Below the pieces are notes generated by a model that was not told where the DNA came from, did no database searches, and was given only the letters and a program-made list of their open reading frames with translations. A stretch of DNA of 64,000 nt from contig CP085826.1 of assembly GCA_020809705.1 (NCBI GenBank), positions 1,302,001-1,366,000 of the forward strand. The letters are read 5' to 3'. Numbering within the stretch: position 1 is the stretch's first letter; each line of letters starts with the position of its first letter. This document shows positions 35,898 through 47,412 of this stretch, one piece after another. The DNA is from Calonectria ilicicola. Its lineage: Eukaryota > Ascomycota > Sordariomycetes > Hypocreales > Nectriaceae. A program made the position numbers and the translations under genes.

Positions 35898-38050
35898 ATG
35901 TCCAAAGCACGGCAGCGGAGACTTGAAAATGGGACTCCAATTCGATGGGCACTGAGCCTACCCCACAACGAAGGGGAGGCCCAGCCGGTTCGCGTGTGTG
36001 ATCGTTGCATCCAGTAACTGCTCCGTTCCGTACCTGCAGGCTTCCATTGGCTAACTTGGAATAGGAAAAAAGTAAAGTGTAAGACAATGTGTGCTGCACC
36101 ATAGTCAATAGTTGTTGACACAAGACATTTGCTCTTCATTCAGGCGACTTGAAGTACCCTTGTTGCTCAGCGTGTAGCGAGGCTGGGTATATTTGCATGT
36201 ACTCAGCTTCCCGCAAAAGACCTGGCCCCCGCAAGGGTTCTCGCAGGAGAGCCAGGGTCAATCCGAGGCAGGTCCGAAAATCTCAAGAGGGTAAGTCTGC
36301 TTGGCTCCACTGACACCAATCAGCCGATTAATCCTGAAAATAGAACCCGAGATGACACATCAAGCGCTCGATGACGGTGTACCTTGCGTATCACCGCCTA
36401 TGATATATGACACACCCATCTCCCTTATTACCTCAAGCATTTCAGTTAGCGAACCGACCATCTCCCCTTTATTTTCTCATTTAGATTTGGAACAGAAATG
36501 TGAACTGTGAGTCCAGAATCACTTTGACTGAGATCAAAACTGACCTGTAGGTAGCGACCATAAGTTTTCTACAACCATCAATATCGTGTTCCCATTATTT
36601 CAGAATGGCACAATATTGGATCAGCTCATGAATGGAACAATATGCGATCCACTGCTATCCATCATGGACTCATTGGCCTCCAAAGCTGCCACAGGCCTTT
36701 GCCCTGACCCCAACCTGAACAAATGTTTAGGTCGACTTGCCGACTCAGTGACGATAACTGTGGAGAGTGTTCTAGACCCGCTGGCTCTGGGACAATGGCG
36801 AGCAGCCTATTTGCTGGCATGGTATTCTCTCCATCAGACACCGAGTAAAAGTGAAGCCATCCAAATCTCTGTATTGACCCGGAAAGCCTACCAATGTGGA
36901 CTACATCAGATTGACAGCATCGAAAACCGAGCTTCATTCGGCTGGGACTTGGTGGATTCAAATGCTCTAGAGGACTGGCGACTTGTTTGGTGGTGCGTGA
37001 ACATGCTGGATTGTCACATTGGCTTTTCAACAGCCTTGCCGCACCAGGTTGAGATTGAGAGTATTCGGACAGCGCTGCCCCAAAACACGCCAGGGGCCGA
37101 CTATGATCAAAACAGTTCACGACAAAAGCATTTTTTGACATCAGATCGGTCGAGCACATGGAAACTTGCCCAAGAAATCTTGAATACAGAAGGAGAAAAG
37201 GCTTTTGGTCTGCACATGGCTGTCAGTTCGCTACTCAAAGAGGCCGTCACACTCAAACGTCTATCAAACCAAAATCCCAGCAACTCAATCCGAGAACGAA
37301 TGTCCGCGCTGGACGAGTCTTTAAGCGCGTTCCAACTCGTGCTGCCACGTACCTATATGCAACAGACTCGTGACGTGCTTTGCGAGGAATCGGACGCGAC
37401 ATATCACTGTCGGCTGCTGACTATACTAAAGATGTATAGTGCGCGACTCATCTCACGTCTTCCATATCGATTTCTAGATGCATCTGAATGGGAGACACAA
37501 TGGCAGGGAACTCTCGAAATTTGCTACCGCATGGTTGCCGTTATTCAGCAATGGGATATCCTCTGTACCCCGGTCGTAGATCCAGCAATTTGTTACATCT
37601 CGCTCTCGATTCTCGTCATCTTGCATTTGCACGACATTTCGACCAGGACGTCAAGACCAGGTGTTACGGAGCAACTATCGCGACGAAAAATTATTGTCAA
37701 ATTTTTTCTTCAAAATTATGCATCATTTTCGGCTCTTGCTCAGTTTCTACTTGGTACGTGCTCGAGTTGCTTCTAGAGATTAAACGCCATCTGACTCTGT
37801 GATTCTAGATTCCTATGAGACGCTGACAAACAAGGTCGCTCAACCTCTACATCCAGATGGAATCAATCATATCCTGGAACAATATAACGGTCCACTACAT
37901 CAAAAGTGGCTCAGCTATCTATCAACTACACAACCGGTGGATCTCTATTTGCATGATCAACAATCAGCATGCTGTGATCTGGATTTATCCCCAGCGCAAT
38001 TAAGCATGGAAGAATATGCTGCGTTGGATGAATATATTAATCTCTCATAA
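35898..38050 (+). CDS. Zn2Cys6 transcription factor
   Basis: Six exons: 35898-36013, 36065-36078 (14 nt), 36144-36290, 36344-36506, 36555-37753 and 37809-38050; 626 residues with all phases consistent. The zinc cluster is assembled from the first three exons: Cys 34, 37, 44, 51, 54 and 61 in the spacing C-x2-C-x6-C-x6-C-x2-C-x6-C, followed by a basic linker (SRKRPGPRKGSRRRARV). The middle is the fungal regulator homology region, with AYQCGLHQID and EDWRLVWWCVNMLDCH near residues 255-300. It is a nuclear DNA-binding regulator, likely of its neighbours: the monooxygenase is divergent from it and the amidohydrolase converges 111 bp downstream. The start ATG lies in a frame that becomes coding only after two introns are removed. 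A 48-nt intron with acceptor at 36554 avoids a stop. Confidence 0.87.
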
Positions 38051-38161
38051 ATTAATTACTCATCGTATTTTTGAATCAATAAGAGAAATAAACAACCCAA
38101 CCTGGTTATTTGCAAAATGTGTAGATTTAAATTTTGCGATCAAAAGAACGGTTTATCTAGC

Positions 38162-39847
38162 TCATTCTACGTCCGAATCCCGAACTGTAATCTTCATCAA
38201 AGAGCTGAATAGCGCACCTCTTACTGCCTTTTCGTCTACTTCTTTCTCCTTTCTCGAGTCGATGTTTTTGCGGCTTTCATTCAAGCAAACTGCCACATCT
38301 CCCCATCCTATTTCCTTATCCGGCTTCACCTCCGTGCCCAACTGCCCTTTGCCTCCAAAATGCGCTGGAGCTTTGACAGGGCAAAGAGCGAAACCGGTCT
38401 TGCGGACAACACCGTCAACAATGACTGTTCGAATGTCCCCCACAGAGCTGTGAAGCACAACAGCTGCGAGTGGATTCCGGGCGGCTACTGAAATCATTGC
38501 TGGGCTGTGCCCATGGAATATGACAATATCGGCCTTTTTACCTACAGCCAGACTTCCAATCTCATGCTCGAGGCCAATGGCGCGAGCGCCTGAGATGGTC
38601 CCCAAGTTGAAGACTTCCTCTACTTTGGGCTCTGCGTGATTGTCCCATTTCCTGTGCCGAACATTTTCCTCCGTGCGATGGGCCCGCGTGAACTGAAGTA
38701 TAGCCTCCATTTGTCTTGGTATGTATGACGTGCAGATGCTGTTAGAATCTGTGCCAATGGAAGACAGCGGAGAAAATCCTGGTTTCAAACAAATTGGGTA
38801 GCCGTGACCCATTTGCATCTCAGACAACGGAGTGCTGGATATATGTACGCCGGAATCTTTAATGAGACTAAGCTCTTCAGGAGAAACTTGGTTGGCGTGA
38901 GAAAGTAAGAGGTCAGGTCCCAGCAATTCGTGTTCATGCATGGTGGTCACGACAGAACGGGCAGCTAGAATTCGTTAGTATGGATTGAATGAAGGAAGAG
39001 AAACAGATATTATCGCTTACTATTTATCATACTCACTCGAGTAGCATGAGAAGTGATGACTTGGACCTTAGCCTTGCGGGCTTCGGTAAACGCTTTCTTG
39101 AGCACATCTGGAGGGACAAACATTGCATCCATAGCAAAGCCTAGCTGTACCAGGCCCCGGGGATCAAAAGGTTGCGCCGCAACCAAGTCTTGGAACCCAT
39201 CCAACACCCAGGTTGGAAGAACATCCATGTCCATCTTCATCTCTGGCTGCCATGCTGCAACACGTGGATGAGCAGTGTAGCAAAATATAGACCGAATACC
39301 AGACGCGACGGTTGCACGGATGGCCTCAGCATCTGAAAAAGTTAGTTTTCACAGCTCGGAATTTTTAGAAGCAAGTGCTTACTGTGATAAAACGAATAGT
39401 TCATATGTGCATGGTCTACCACTGTGGTGGTTCCAGCGTCAATGGATTCCATGGCGCTACTCAAGACACCCCAGAATACATCATTTGGTAGATAGTGTGA
39501 ACTTGCCAAGTTACCTAGAGGGTCATTAGCATTCACTTTCACTGTTACTGGTTAAATCGATTGTATTCGCAACCCATACCGGTGTAATAGTAGTCAAATA
39601 AAGTTTGATCTGAATGAAGGCCTTTTTGTTGCGACTGCCACAAATGCCTGTGCGTATCAATGAAGCCAGGGGAAACGATATCGCCCTCGCAGTCAATGAT
39701 TATGGTTTCGGGTGGGGCCTCGATCTCATCTTCGATCTGCTTGATGCGACCATCTCTTATCAGTAAATCAGCTTTCCTGGCGGAGACATGGTTTTTGGCG
39801 TCATGTAACAACAATGTGCCACCCTTGAGAAGGATCTGTGTCGACAT
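38162..39847 (-). CDS. Metal-dependent amidohydrolase (deaminase/chlorohydrolase-like)
   Basis: Four exons on the minus strand: 39847-39580, 39514-39383, 39332-39021 and 38964-38162; 504 residues, phases consistent. Introns are 65, 50 and 56 nt. Metal-binding and catalytic motifs of the amidohydrolase superfamily appear in order: FIDTHRHLW (H66, H68), VVDHAHMN, VITSHAT, LLSHANQ and SIGTDSNS (Asp). Beta-sandwich segments at both ends (LLIRDGRIKQIED; GSLAVGKKADIVIF) are typical of the ATZ/TRZ and cytosine/guanine deaminase group, which remove amino or halogen groups from N-heterocycles and purine-like rings. No signal peptide. Codon usage and splice sites match the neighbours. Substrate is unknown; its position beside a ring hydroxylase and regulator suggests nitrogen-ring catabolism. 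Confidence 0.87.
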
Positions 39848-40825
39848 GGTCACTGTAAATAATAGAGAGTTTAAGAGATGTTGGATATTTTGGTTGGTTC
39901 AATTTTTGAGTAGTATCTGTTGGTTGGATTTAACAAGTTCGAGCTACGATATGTGTTTGTAATTTTATATAATATAAGGGAGAAACTCTCGTTGTGCTTG
40001 GCTTGGAATGTTCATGAAGTCAATTGTGTATTGAGTTGGCAGGACGCACTAACACAAGCGGGGACGCTTGGAGTGCCGAGGCCCGGACCACTCCTCAACA
40101 CTAGGTGCGAGTGAGATAGCGTAGTTTTGTGCACAATTCATATTTCTCATGTGCAACTCACTTCTCAATGGAGAAATCTGCGAGTTGTCTCGTGCTTCCG
40201 GCCAAGACGCTTTGCTCTGAAAGTTATGTGTGACTTTGACTTGGGGACGCATTCCCTGTGAGGAGCTTCACCGGAATATTTCCTGTTTCGGAAATACGCC
40301 ATGACTGGTAGAGTTTGTTGCAGGGTACAGGGCGTTGGGAGTTGCGCTCTGCTAAGTTGACTAATAGGGACCTTAGGTAATTTCTGGCCCTGCATCTGAA
40401 AAAGAAAAGCAGTGCTGATCCGCCCATGAACGTTCTTAGACCAACCCCGCACTTTGCGTAGCATGGTGGTAATATGAATCACCTGGAAGTGAAGGTTGTG
40501 TTTTAATTAGCTTGGCGTACATAGAATGCGGAGGGAGCTATGATCTAGCCGTTTGAGATTCTGGGGTGCAGGTGACGTGGCCGTAGGTTGGTTTACTGGG
40601 TAGTTTGCTCGGATTTTATCTTTTCTCTTACTCACCGTCGGATGATTGGATGCACCGACCTAGAATTAATGTGGGGTGGTTCGATTTCTTAAGCGAAGAG
40701 TTCATTGACCAGAGATGGGATTCTGAGGAGTATTCTCATATATCGCACGAATTGCGCCTCTTGTAGTTGGCAAAAATCACTCAACTTATTGCAGCCCTCA
40801 CACTTTTTCTTTGTTGACCAACCTC
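39848..40825. promoter_or_regulatory. Divergent promoter, amidohydrolase / alpha-beta hydrolase
   Basis: 978 bp between divergent start codons. It contains GTCGG-N13-CCGAC at 40637-40659 and several further CGG/CCG triplets. No gene seen. Confidence 0.4.
40637..40659. promoter_or_regulatory. CGG-N13-CCG inverted repeat
   Basis: GTCGG and CCGAC arms separated by 13 bp, about 170 nt before the alpha/beta hydrolase start. Everted or inverted CGG triplets with fixed spacing are classic Zn2Cys6 dimer sites, and a Zn2Cys6 gene lies 3 kb away. Arms this short can occur by chance. Confidence 0.3.
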
Positions 40826-41953
40826 ATGGGACTGGAGGAATTTCATATTCCAATCATCATGGACTTTCAGTCTTGTCAAGTTCGCCCCCCCTATGATCCT
40901 TCTATGGTTGATATAGTGAACCAAACTCCGTTCAATAGACCGACAGACACATTAAAACAAACTATTGTGGATTTGATGCGCCAGAGATCAGGATTGGCTC
41001 GAAAACATCTCATCCAACAAACCCGTGCGGACCCGAAATTATATTTCAGAGAGAAATCTATTCCAGGGCCAAACTCCCCGATTGCGGTGGAGATAATAAC
41101 GTCGAAGGGAAGCCAATCAAAATCGCGGCCTGGGATAGTTTTCTTCCATGGGGGTGGAATGGTGTCGGGCGATCGGCTCCTGGGTGCAGACATGGATTGG
41201 GTCAAACACCTCGATGCCGTCGTGGTTACGGTGGATTATCACTTAGCCCCCGAGAATAAAGGCGAATCTCTTGTAGAAGACTGCTTTGCGGGACTGACAT
41301 GGGTTGGAGAGAATCTAGAGGAGCTGTGCATTGACCCCAATCGTCTAATTGTCGCTGGAGCTTCCGCCGGGGCTGGCTTAGCTGCATCAACGGTACTCGT
41401 ATCGAGAGATCGAGGTGGACCGAAGTTATGTGCACAGTTGCTCATGTGTCCCATGTTGGATGATCGCAACAATAACGTATCATCTATGCAGTTTTGGGAC
41501 TCTGGCACATATACCGCCGCACAGAACGACTTTAATTGGAGTTGTGTCCTGGATGATCGCTTGGGTGCTGAACATGTAAGCTATCGGGTAGCTGCCGGCA
41601 GAGCCAGAGCGGAAGACTTGGCGGGTCTACCTGAAGCATATATTGATGTTGGATCAGCAGAGCCGTTTAGAGATGAAGCTGTTGCATATGCGTCAAAACT
41701 CTGGGAAGCTGGCACTCAAGCTGAGTTGCATGTATGGCCAGGGGGGCCGCGTAAGTCATTCGAAGCCACCACCATCTGGCTATTGTCATGTTTCAACTAA
41801 CACGGTGAATCTATAGATGGATTTGAGCTCTGGAAACCGGAAGCAGAAATTTCAAGGGCTTCAAAGCTGGCGAGAGACGCTTGGCTAGAGAAAGTTTTGA
41901 GGACCTCGACTACGCATTTAGAGAAAGACCCCGCAAAAAAGTTCTCTGAGTGA
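40826..41953 (+). CDS. Alpha/beta hydrolase, hormone-sensitive-lipase type
   Basis: Two exons, 40826-41750 and 41817-41953, with a 66-nt intron (GTAAGT donor, CTAAC branch, TAG acceptor); 353 residues from the ATG at 40826, or 342 from the in-frame ATG at 40859. The HGGG oxyanion motif (about residue 108), the nucleophile in GASAGAG (Ser near 180), DVGSAEPFRDE for the Asp, and the catalytic His in GGPHGFEL complete a full triad; the His lies exactly across the splice junction. The family cleaves small esters, amides or carbamates. No signal peptide, so probably intracellular. It is divergent from the amidohydrolase and may take a later step in the same route. The substrate is not readable from sequence. 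Confidence 0.86.
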
Positions 41954-42037
41954 TTTCTGACTTGGAGGGCATCCGTATTTAAATTTAACGTTTGGACTTC
42001 CGAACATTTAACAGGTCTCTGGCATTAAGACTGAATC

Positions 42038-43248
42038 TCATAATCTATCTACCTTTCTGCCATCTCTATCTTCTTTTCTCTCTCTTTCTTTTTGGTTGGA
42101 TCTGTATCTAATTAGTCGAGCTATCTGGACTGAAAGGGACTCATGCTTACCTTTACATATGTCTACGATATCCAAGAGAATCTGAATTAGGAGAACCAGC
42201 GGAAGAACTTGTCCAAACCCCATTCCAGACTCATTTTTGACCAAGGGCTCGTTCATAACTTTGAGCATGATTATGTCCCACGTATTCCAGCAGAGGAATA
42301 TGTAATAGAAAACGAAGTAGCCTCGTGTGTCACCCTCACCGTATGACCAGACAGATATGATCAAGCGACCCGCCCAAATAAAGAGGAGCATTAACCGGCA
42401 GAAGAGGATCGCTAAATGCATATAAAGTAGCATAAGATTTTGAATGACTCCAGATCTCTAGTGTATCCTCTCAAAAGCTTTGAAATGATCGTCTTGCAAT
42501 TCGTTAAAGAATTTTCGTAATCTGTCGGCCCCTTCATTCCATTTGCGAGAGAGGTTGCCTTGACCGTCCACAAAGCTCAATAGGACATCGAGCAAGTAGA
42601 TGCACAACCCCGCAATCCATGTCCATTGAAGTGGTCTGGCACTCGCTGAGTATGTTATGTCATTGAAATGATAGCACTTCTGTGGGTTTTCTTCATCCCA
42701 ATCAATGTACTCCATTTGGTTGGATAAAGAATACCACACAATTCCTAAGGAGACATTTACTACTATGAGCAGCTTTCTCGCATTGACTCGCCATTTTGTC
42801 CAACAAGCACTAGCTGAAATTGAATCCGGACCTTTGTGCGGCTGGGTCATATACGTGGGCCTGGTAACCCAAAAGGAGTTCGTGGCCAGCCACCAATAGG
42901 TTGAGACCATTTCCCGATGATAGTAGGCGATTGTGTTCCACTGCGAAAATCCGGCGATAACAATTGCGGTGGCCGTGATGGCTTGAAGATCGCAAAGGGG
43001 ACCTAAAAGGTCTTCGGCACTAAGAGCGAATTCATAACTGATTCCGATCGAATCTCCAAAGGCTGCAAGAGTTGCAGCAAAAACGGTGACCCAAGCGGTT
43101 ACGACGAAAGCGATGATGACCTAATAAAAAATCAGCGCCTATGCCAAGTCTTCCAGGGCCTGCGCTTTACTCCAAGTCCGGCAATGTCCGGATCACCTTC
43201 GATCGGGGATTTGAGGTTGCAGCCAACATACTGATAAGCTTGCCACAT
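42038..43248 (-). CDS. Seven-helix membrane protein with in-frame TAG
   Basis: Minus strand: exon 1 43248-43171, 50-nt intron (GTAAAG donor, TTAG acceptor), exon 2 from 43120. It begins MWQAYQYVGCNLKSP. The frame stops at TAG 42460-42458 after 246 residues, yet the same frame resumes at once and stays open to 42038, giving 386 residues if the stop is passed or removed. Helices predicted before the stop are VIIAFVVTAWVTVFAATLAA, AITATAIVIAGFSQW, KLLIVVNVSLGIVWY and WIAGLCIYLLDVLLSFV; after it, AILFCRLMLLFIWAGRLI, FVFYYIFLCWNTWDIIM and LPLVLLIQILLDIVDI. The function of this fungal family is not known to me. Options are a nonsense mutation, readthrough, or a weak 114-nt in-frame intron (GTGGAC at 42571 to TAG at 42458) that would delete the stop. 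Confidence 0.65.
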
Positions 43249-45820
43249 GCTCTAAAGGAATTGACCGCTGTGAAATGATTCGGGCACTCGACCATTTAAT
43301 GAAGTGCTAAGGATTGACCTTGTGAGCGAAACTGGAATATCAGTTGATATGAAGCGAGCAGGCAGATGATGCCAAGGGATCAAGTTCCTTGCTGCTGCTG
43401 ACGTGGCAAATTCAGCCGCACCGTCTCACATTAAGGTCTATACTTAGCAAAATATGGTATTAAGAATATCTATCATTCTGAAAAGTGGCAGTCAAGGTAT
43501 TGGAGTCGTTGTGCAAGGCCAGGGAGGATAGTCCTTCCACGTACAGCCATTATTGGGTTTGACTCTGGGATAATCTGCCTGATTCCTTTCCATTTTCAGC
43601 ACAGAGCTCTATCTACAATCAAGCCTTACATATATAAAATCCGATGGTTTGTGGCACGATCAACTGATGCGAAAATGCTTGTCCAGCTGAGTTGATGGAT
43701 GGAATTCGATAGCCAATCATATTAGCTCAGCGACCAAGTTCGATTTTGCTTCCAGAAAATGGAACGCCCCAGAAACTGCGCAGGTACCCGATCACATGCA
43801 TTTATTTAAACCGCCTTACGGTTAGCGCAGTCATCGGGATTGTCAAGGTGTGTGGCAGGTCCAGGCTGCAGTAGAATAAATTCAGAAAAGGTCCTCTTTT
43901 TTAACATGATGATTGTACTTTTCTCCTATTTCATCTCATGTGCGACGTGCACTTTGACCCAGTCGCATGTGTCTTAATTTAGTGCAGTGCATAATAATAC
44001 ACGTTGACTATAAAGAAACTGTCATTTCTTACCCACCTCTGTAATTTTCTACTCGGGCTTGGATACAGGCATGTACAGTTGGATAAATCTTGCACTCTTT
44101 CTATCTCTTCCCGTGTAAAATTTAACAGGAATCTACAGGTTGAGCATGGTTTCCAGATGTTAGACGTGATTAGCAGGGTCAAGGCAGGATAGTATGTACT
44201 GTGAACTAAGATGAATATATTTTCAGCAGGTGATAGATCCCATTCGTTTGCCATGGCCCCAGCTCCAAAGTTCTGGAGAGCATGCTGCACATGAGTTGAT
44301 TCTAAGGCTGCGCCCTTGAAATTCTGTAATGTGCCCTCGGGCTGGCAATTGAATCGAAGAGATTAAATGCACCCATGGATTCACAGGACAGGCTTCCTCG
44401 CTGTATTGGACCAGTTGGAACGATGGCCCTGCTGGCTTTGTTGCAGGCTCTACTATTATTACAAGACATACTTTAATCTGAAGTCGAATTGATGGAATCA
44501 AAAGACAAATAATGTGTGTGAGCAGCAGTGGTTTTATTCATTGTGATTGGAGTGGCATCATTGTAAGACGTAAAACGAACAGTCAAATCGAATCACCTAG
44601 AGGAAGATATGGACAGTGATATCTATCCGACGATTTTCGAATGACGTTCGATTTGATAAAGAGTAAGCTGCAGCAAGTGGGGTGGTTGGTCTTAATGTGG
44701 GTGACTCGTAATTCGCCTAGATAAGAGACATCCGAATCATCCACGCCGGAACCAGTGGATTGGGTCAGAACTCCACTGATAACCAAACCGTGGGGCCGAA
44801 TGAATGAACTGCTTCGCCCCAAAATGGGGAGTAGAACCAAAATTCGTGTTCGCACCGTATTTGGTTGGACCTGCATCCATTGATAACCAAGACCACGTGG
44901 GATAGCAACGAACTGCTCCGGCCGATCGCCTTCGATGTGCGGAGTGTCCATCCAATTACTCATTGGCGATGAGTAATGCAACTTTCTCTCTCTATATTCT
45001 TCATTTTAAACTTCTCTCACTGTGTAATTTAGCCGTGATAAAACATCCCCCCAATATGCCGCGGACGAATCACGACGAGTACCGTGCGTAATGTGGGCAC
45101 GGAACCGCACCCGATGGTTTTACACATCGGAGGAGATACGGTGAGAAGAAACGTCATTGCCAGTTCGCTCCGCAGTCTTCCATCGAACCTTTTTACTGGA
45201 ACCCTTTCTGAGGCTAAGCCAGTTCCAGGCATGACAGGAAGGCGGGGAGCGCCAGCCAAGGCAATCAATTCGTTGGATTTGCCGACGGCTGTAGATCCAC
45301 AATCCCCGCGCAACGACGAAGCGAGTGAGCGCTATTCAGCACTTTATCAGATAAGCTTACTGGGTTTATTCAGAAATAGGAATTCGAATGCGTAGCGTCG
45401 CTATGAGTGATTTTGTATGTTTGGTATCGATAAAGCTTTCGGCCGCTAAACAAAAGTTGCCGAAGCACCGAGAGGCTGGTATCGGAATGCATGCGCCAAG
45501 GATTATGCCCGATTTGGTTTATCGGGATTTTCCCGGCATGATGGTTTCCTGCGATATCGAAACCCACGCCGTGGACTGCACTTGTTGCGGATCGACCGGT
45601 TAGCAATCGAAACAGGCAGGTAGATAGTTAGGTTCTGGTTAATTGAACGACTATAAAAAGTCAATATACTTTGTCGTTGGTCGTAGGAGATGGCTCCGCA
45701 GCTCATCATTCTCAATCCCTTTCCATTTTCGAGACGGCAGGGTTTCCCAGAGGCCAAGACTCCCTGAATCCATTTGGATCTTGTTTACTTTCGCATAAAA
45801 TCTGCCTCACATCAACCAAA
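43249..45820. other. Gene-poor region
   Basis: About 2.6 kb. A minus-strand piece near 44840-44900 contains a PTWSWLS motif reminiscent of the end of HET domains, with adjoining sequence in a different frame; it is too short to call. Frames at 45029-45606 overlap on both strands and have no signature. The right end is the asparaginase promoter. Confidence 0.45.
45652..45659 (+). promoter_or_regulatory. TATA box of the asparaginase gene
   Basis: TATAAAAA, 169 nt before the ATG at 45821. Motif and spacing only. Confidence 0.4.
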
Positions 45821-46927
45821 ATGCAGGCTTGGCTTGCTCTACTGTCCCTCGGTGCTATTGCGCGCCTTGGTGCTGCCTCCCCAGTCCCGAAAGCCCCGGT
45901 CCTTGTCGGCAGAAGCATAGCCGACTTTTCGTGCTACAATGCCAGCTTGCCCAACATCACAATTTATGCCACCGGTGGCACAATCGCTGGATCGGCCAGT
46001 TCCTCTGATCAAACGACAGGTTATCAGGCTGGAGCATTGGGAGTCCAAACCCTGATTAATGCTGTCCCCGACCTCTGCAATGTTTCCAACGTGAGGGGTG
46101 TTCAGATTGCCAACGTCGACAGCGGCAGTATCAACTCAACCATTCTGTTAACTTTGGCCCACAAGATCCAGGAGGATCTGGATAGCTCAGACACGCAAGG
46201 TGTTGTCATCACGCACGGCACGGATACCATGGAAGAATCATCCTTCTTCCTCGATTTGACTATCAACAGCGAGAAACCAGTCGTAATCGTGGGCGCAATG
46301 CGTCCTGCTACTGCCATCAGTGCCGACGGTCCCATGAACTTGCTCGCAGCCGTTAAGCTGGCCGCTAGCGACAAGGCCAAGGGCCGTGGTACCATGATTG
46401 TTCTCAACGATCGCATTGCCTCGGCTCGTTACACAGTCAAGACAAACGCAAACGCACTCGACACATTCAAGGCCGAGGAACAAGGTTTCCTTGGTGTCTT
46501 CGAGAATGTCGAGCCAGTTTTCTGGTATCCTCCTGCGCGCCCTTATGGTCACCACTACTTCAACGTGAGCACCAGCGACGCTACAAAGGCTCTGCCTCAA
46601 GTTGATGTACTGTATGGACACCAAGAGGCCGATCCAAACCTTTTCAAATCAGCCATTGATGACGGTGCTGTCGGAATTGTGTTGGCAGGTCTTGGTGCCG
46701 GTGGTTGGCCATCAAAGGCTGTCGACGTTTTGGAGGGAGTTCTCAACAAGACTGACATTCCTGTCATTGTGAGTCGCCGAACCGCATGGGGATTTGTTGA
46801 AGGCTCAAGAGATTTCGGTATTGGTGCCGGTTTCTTGAATCCTGCCAAAGCGAGAATTCAACTTCAATTGGCCATTGAGAACGGCCTTTCTAAGGAGGAG
46901 ATCAAGGATATTTTTGAATATGTTTAA
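45821..46927 (+). CDS. Secreted type II L-asparaginase
   Basis: Single exon, 368 residues. It hydrolyses L-asparagine to aspartate and ammonia outside the cell. The ATG at 45821 is chosen because a clear signal peptide follows (WLALLSLGAIARLGAAS); the frame is open further upstream but without an ATG. Active-site blocks are complete: YATGGTIAGS with Thr54, HGTDTMEES with Thr134 and Asp135, and ARYTVKTN with Lys207. GAMRPATAISADGPMNL and the C-terminal GFLNPAKARIQL segment are also typical. Several N-glycosylation sequons fit secretion. It is an ordinary nitrogen-scavenging enzyme, flanked by gene-poor DNA. A TATA box lies at 45652. Confidence 0.93.
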   Translation: MQAWLALLSLGAIARLGAASPVPKAPVLVGRSIADFSCYNASLPNITIYATGGTIAGSASSSDQTTGYQAGALGVQTLINAVPDLCNVSNVRGVQIANVDSGSINSTILLTLAHKIQEDLDSSDTQGVVITHGTDTMEESSFFLDLTINSEKPVVIVGAMRPATAISADGPMNLLAAVKLAASDKAKGRGTMIVLNDRIASARYTVKTNANALDTFKAEEQGFLGVFENVEPVFWYPPARPYGHHYFNVSTSDATKALPQVDVLYGHQEADPNLFKSAIDDGAVGIVLAGLGAGGWPSKAVDVLEGVLNKTDIPVIVSRRTAWGFVEGSRDFGIGAGFLNPAKARIQLQLAIENGLSKEEIKDIFEYV

Positions 46928-47412
46928 GGATAAAACATTACGATTAATGACATAGAAATGAATTTATTTGAATATTATGAGATGATTCACGAACACGATG
47001 TTTTCATAAGTCGAGAACTAAGTATTTGGCCCATGGTTACAGCGACGAGCATAGCGGTTTCGAATATGCATGAGATACTTGCTTTTCCTATTCAACTCGG
47101 AGACGAAACTCAAACGCAACAAAATCCATTTCTGTTTCTAAAGCTGAGACGCTGTCTCTCTAAGCTGAGCTGGTGTTGGGCTCGGGATGGGGTACCTGAG
47201 CGGGTCTCAACTCTGGGATCACATAACTGCTTTGGACCCCGACTGGGCTTTCCTATATCGAGCAATCTGACCTACGTGAATCCATATCCCTTCATTAGCA
47301 GTGATAATACGTTGTGAGGGGAGAACCAAGACAAGAATGAATTGAGTTCTCTCTTTTAACCGATCGCAGTTGGTCTGTCTAGAACCACCTGTCAAACTAA
47401 GTCTTAATTTGA
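46928..47412. other. Convergent 3' flanks
   Basis: 485 bp between the stop codons of the asparaginase gene and the minus-strand Cys-rich protein gene. A plus-strand frame at 46958-47317 has no recognisable domain and is not called. Confidence 0.45.

Noticed and set aside
44583..44990. Possible HET-domain relic (PTWSWLS) on the minus strand
   Set aside because: Only a short motif fits, the flanking similarity is in another frame, and nothing upstream supports a HET gene.
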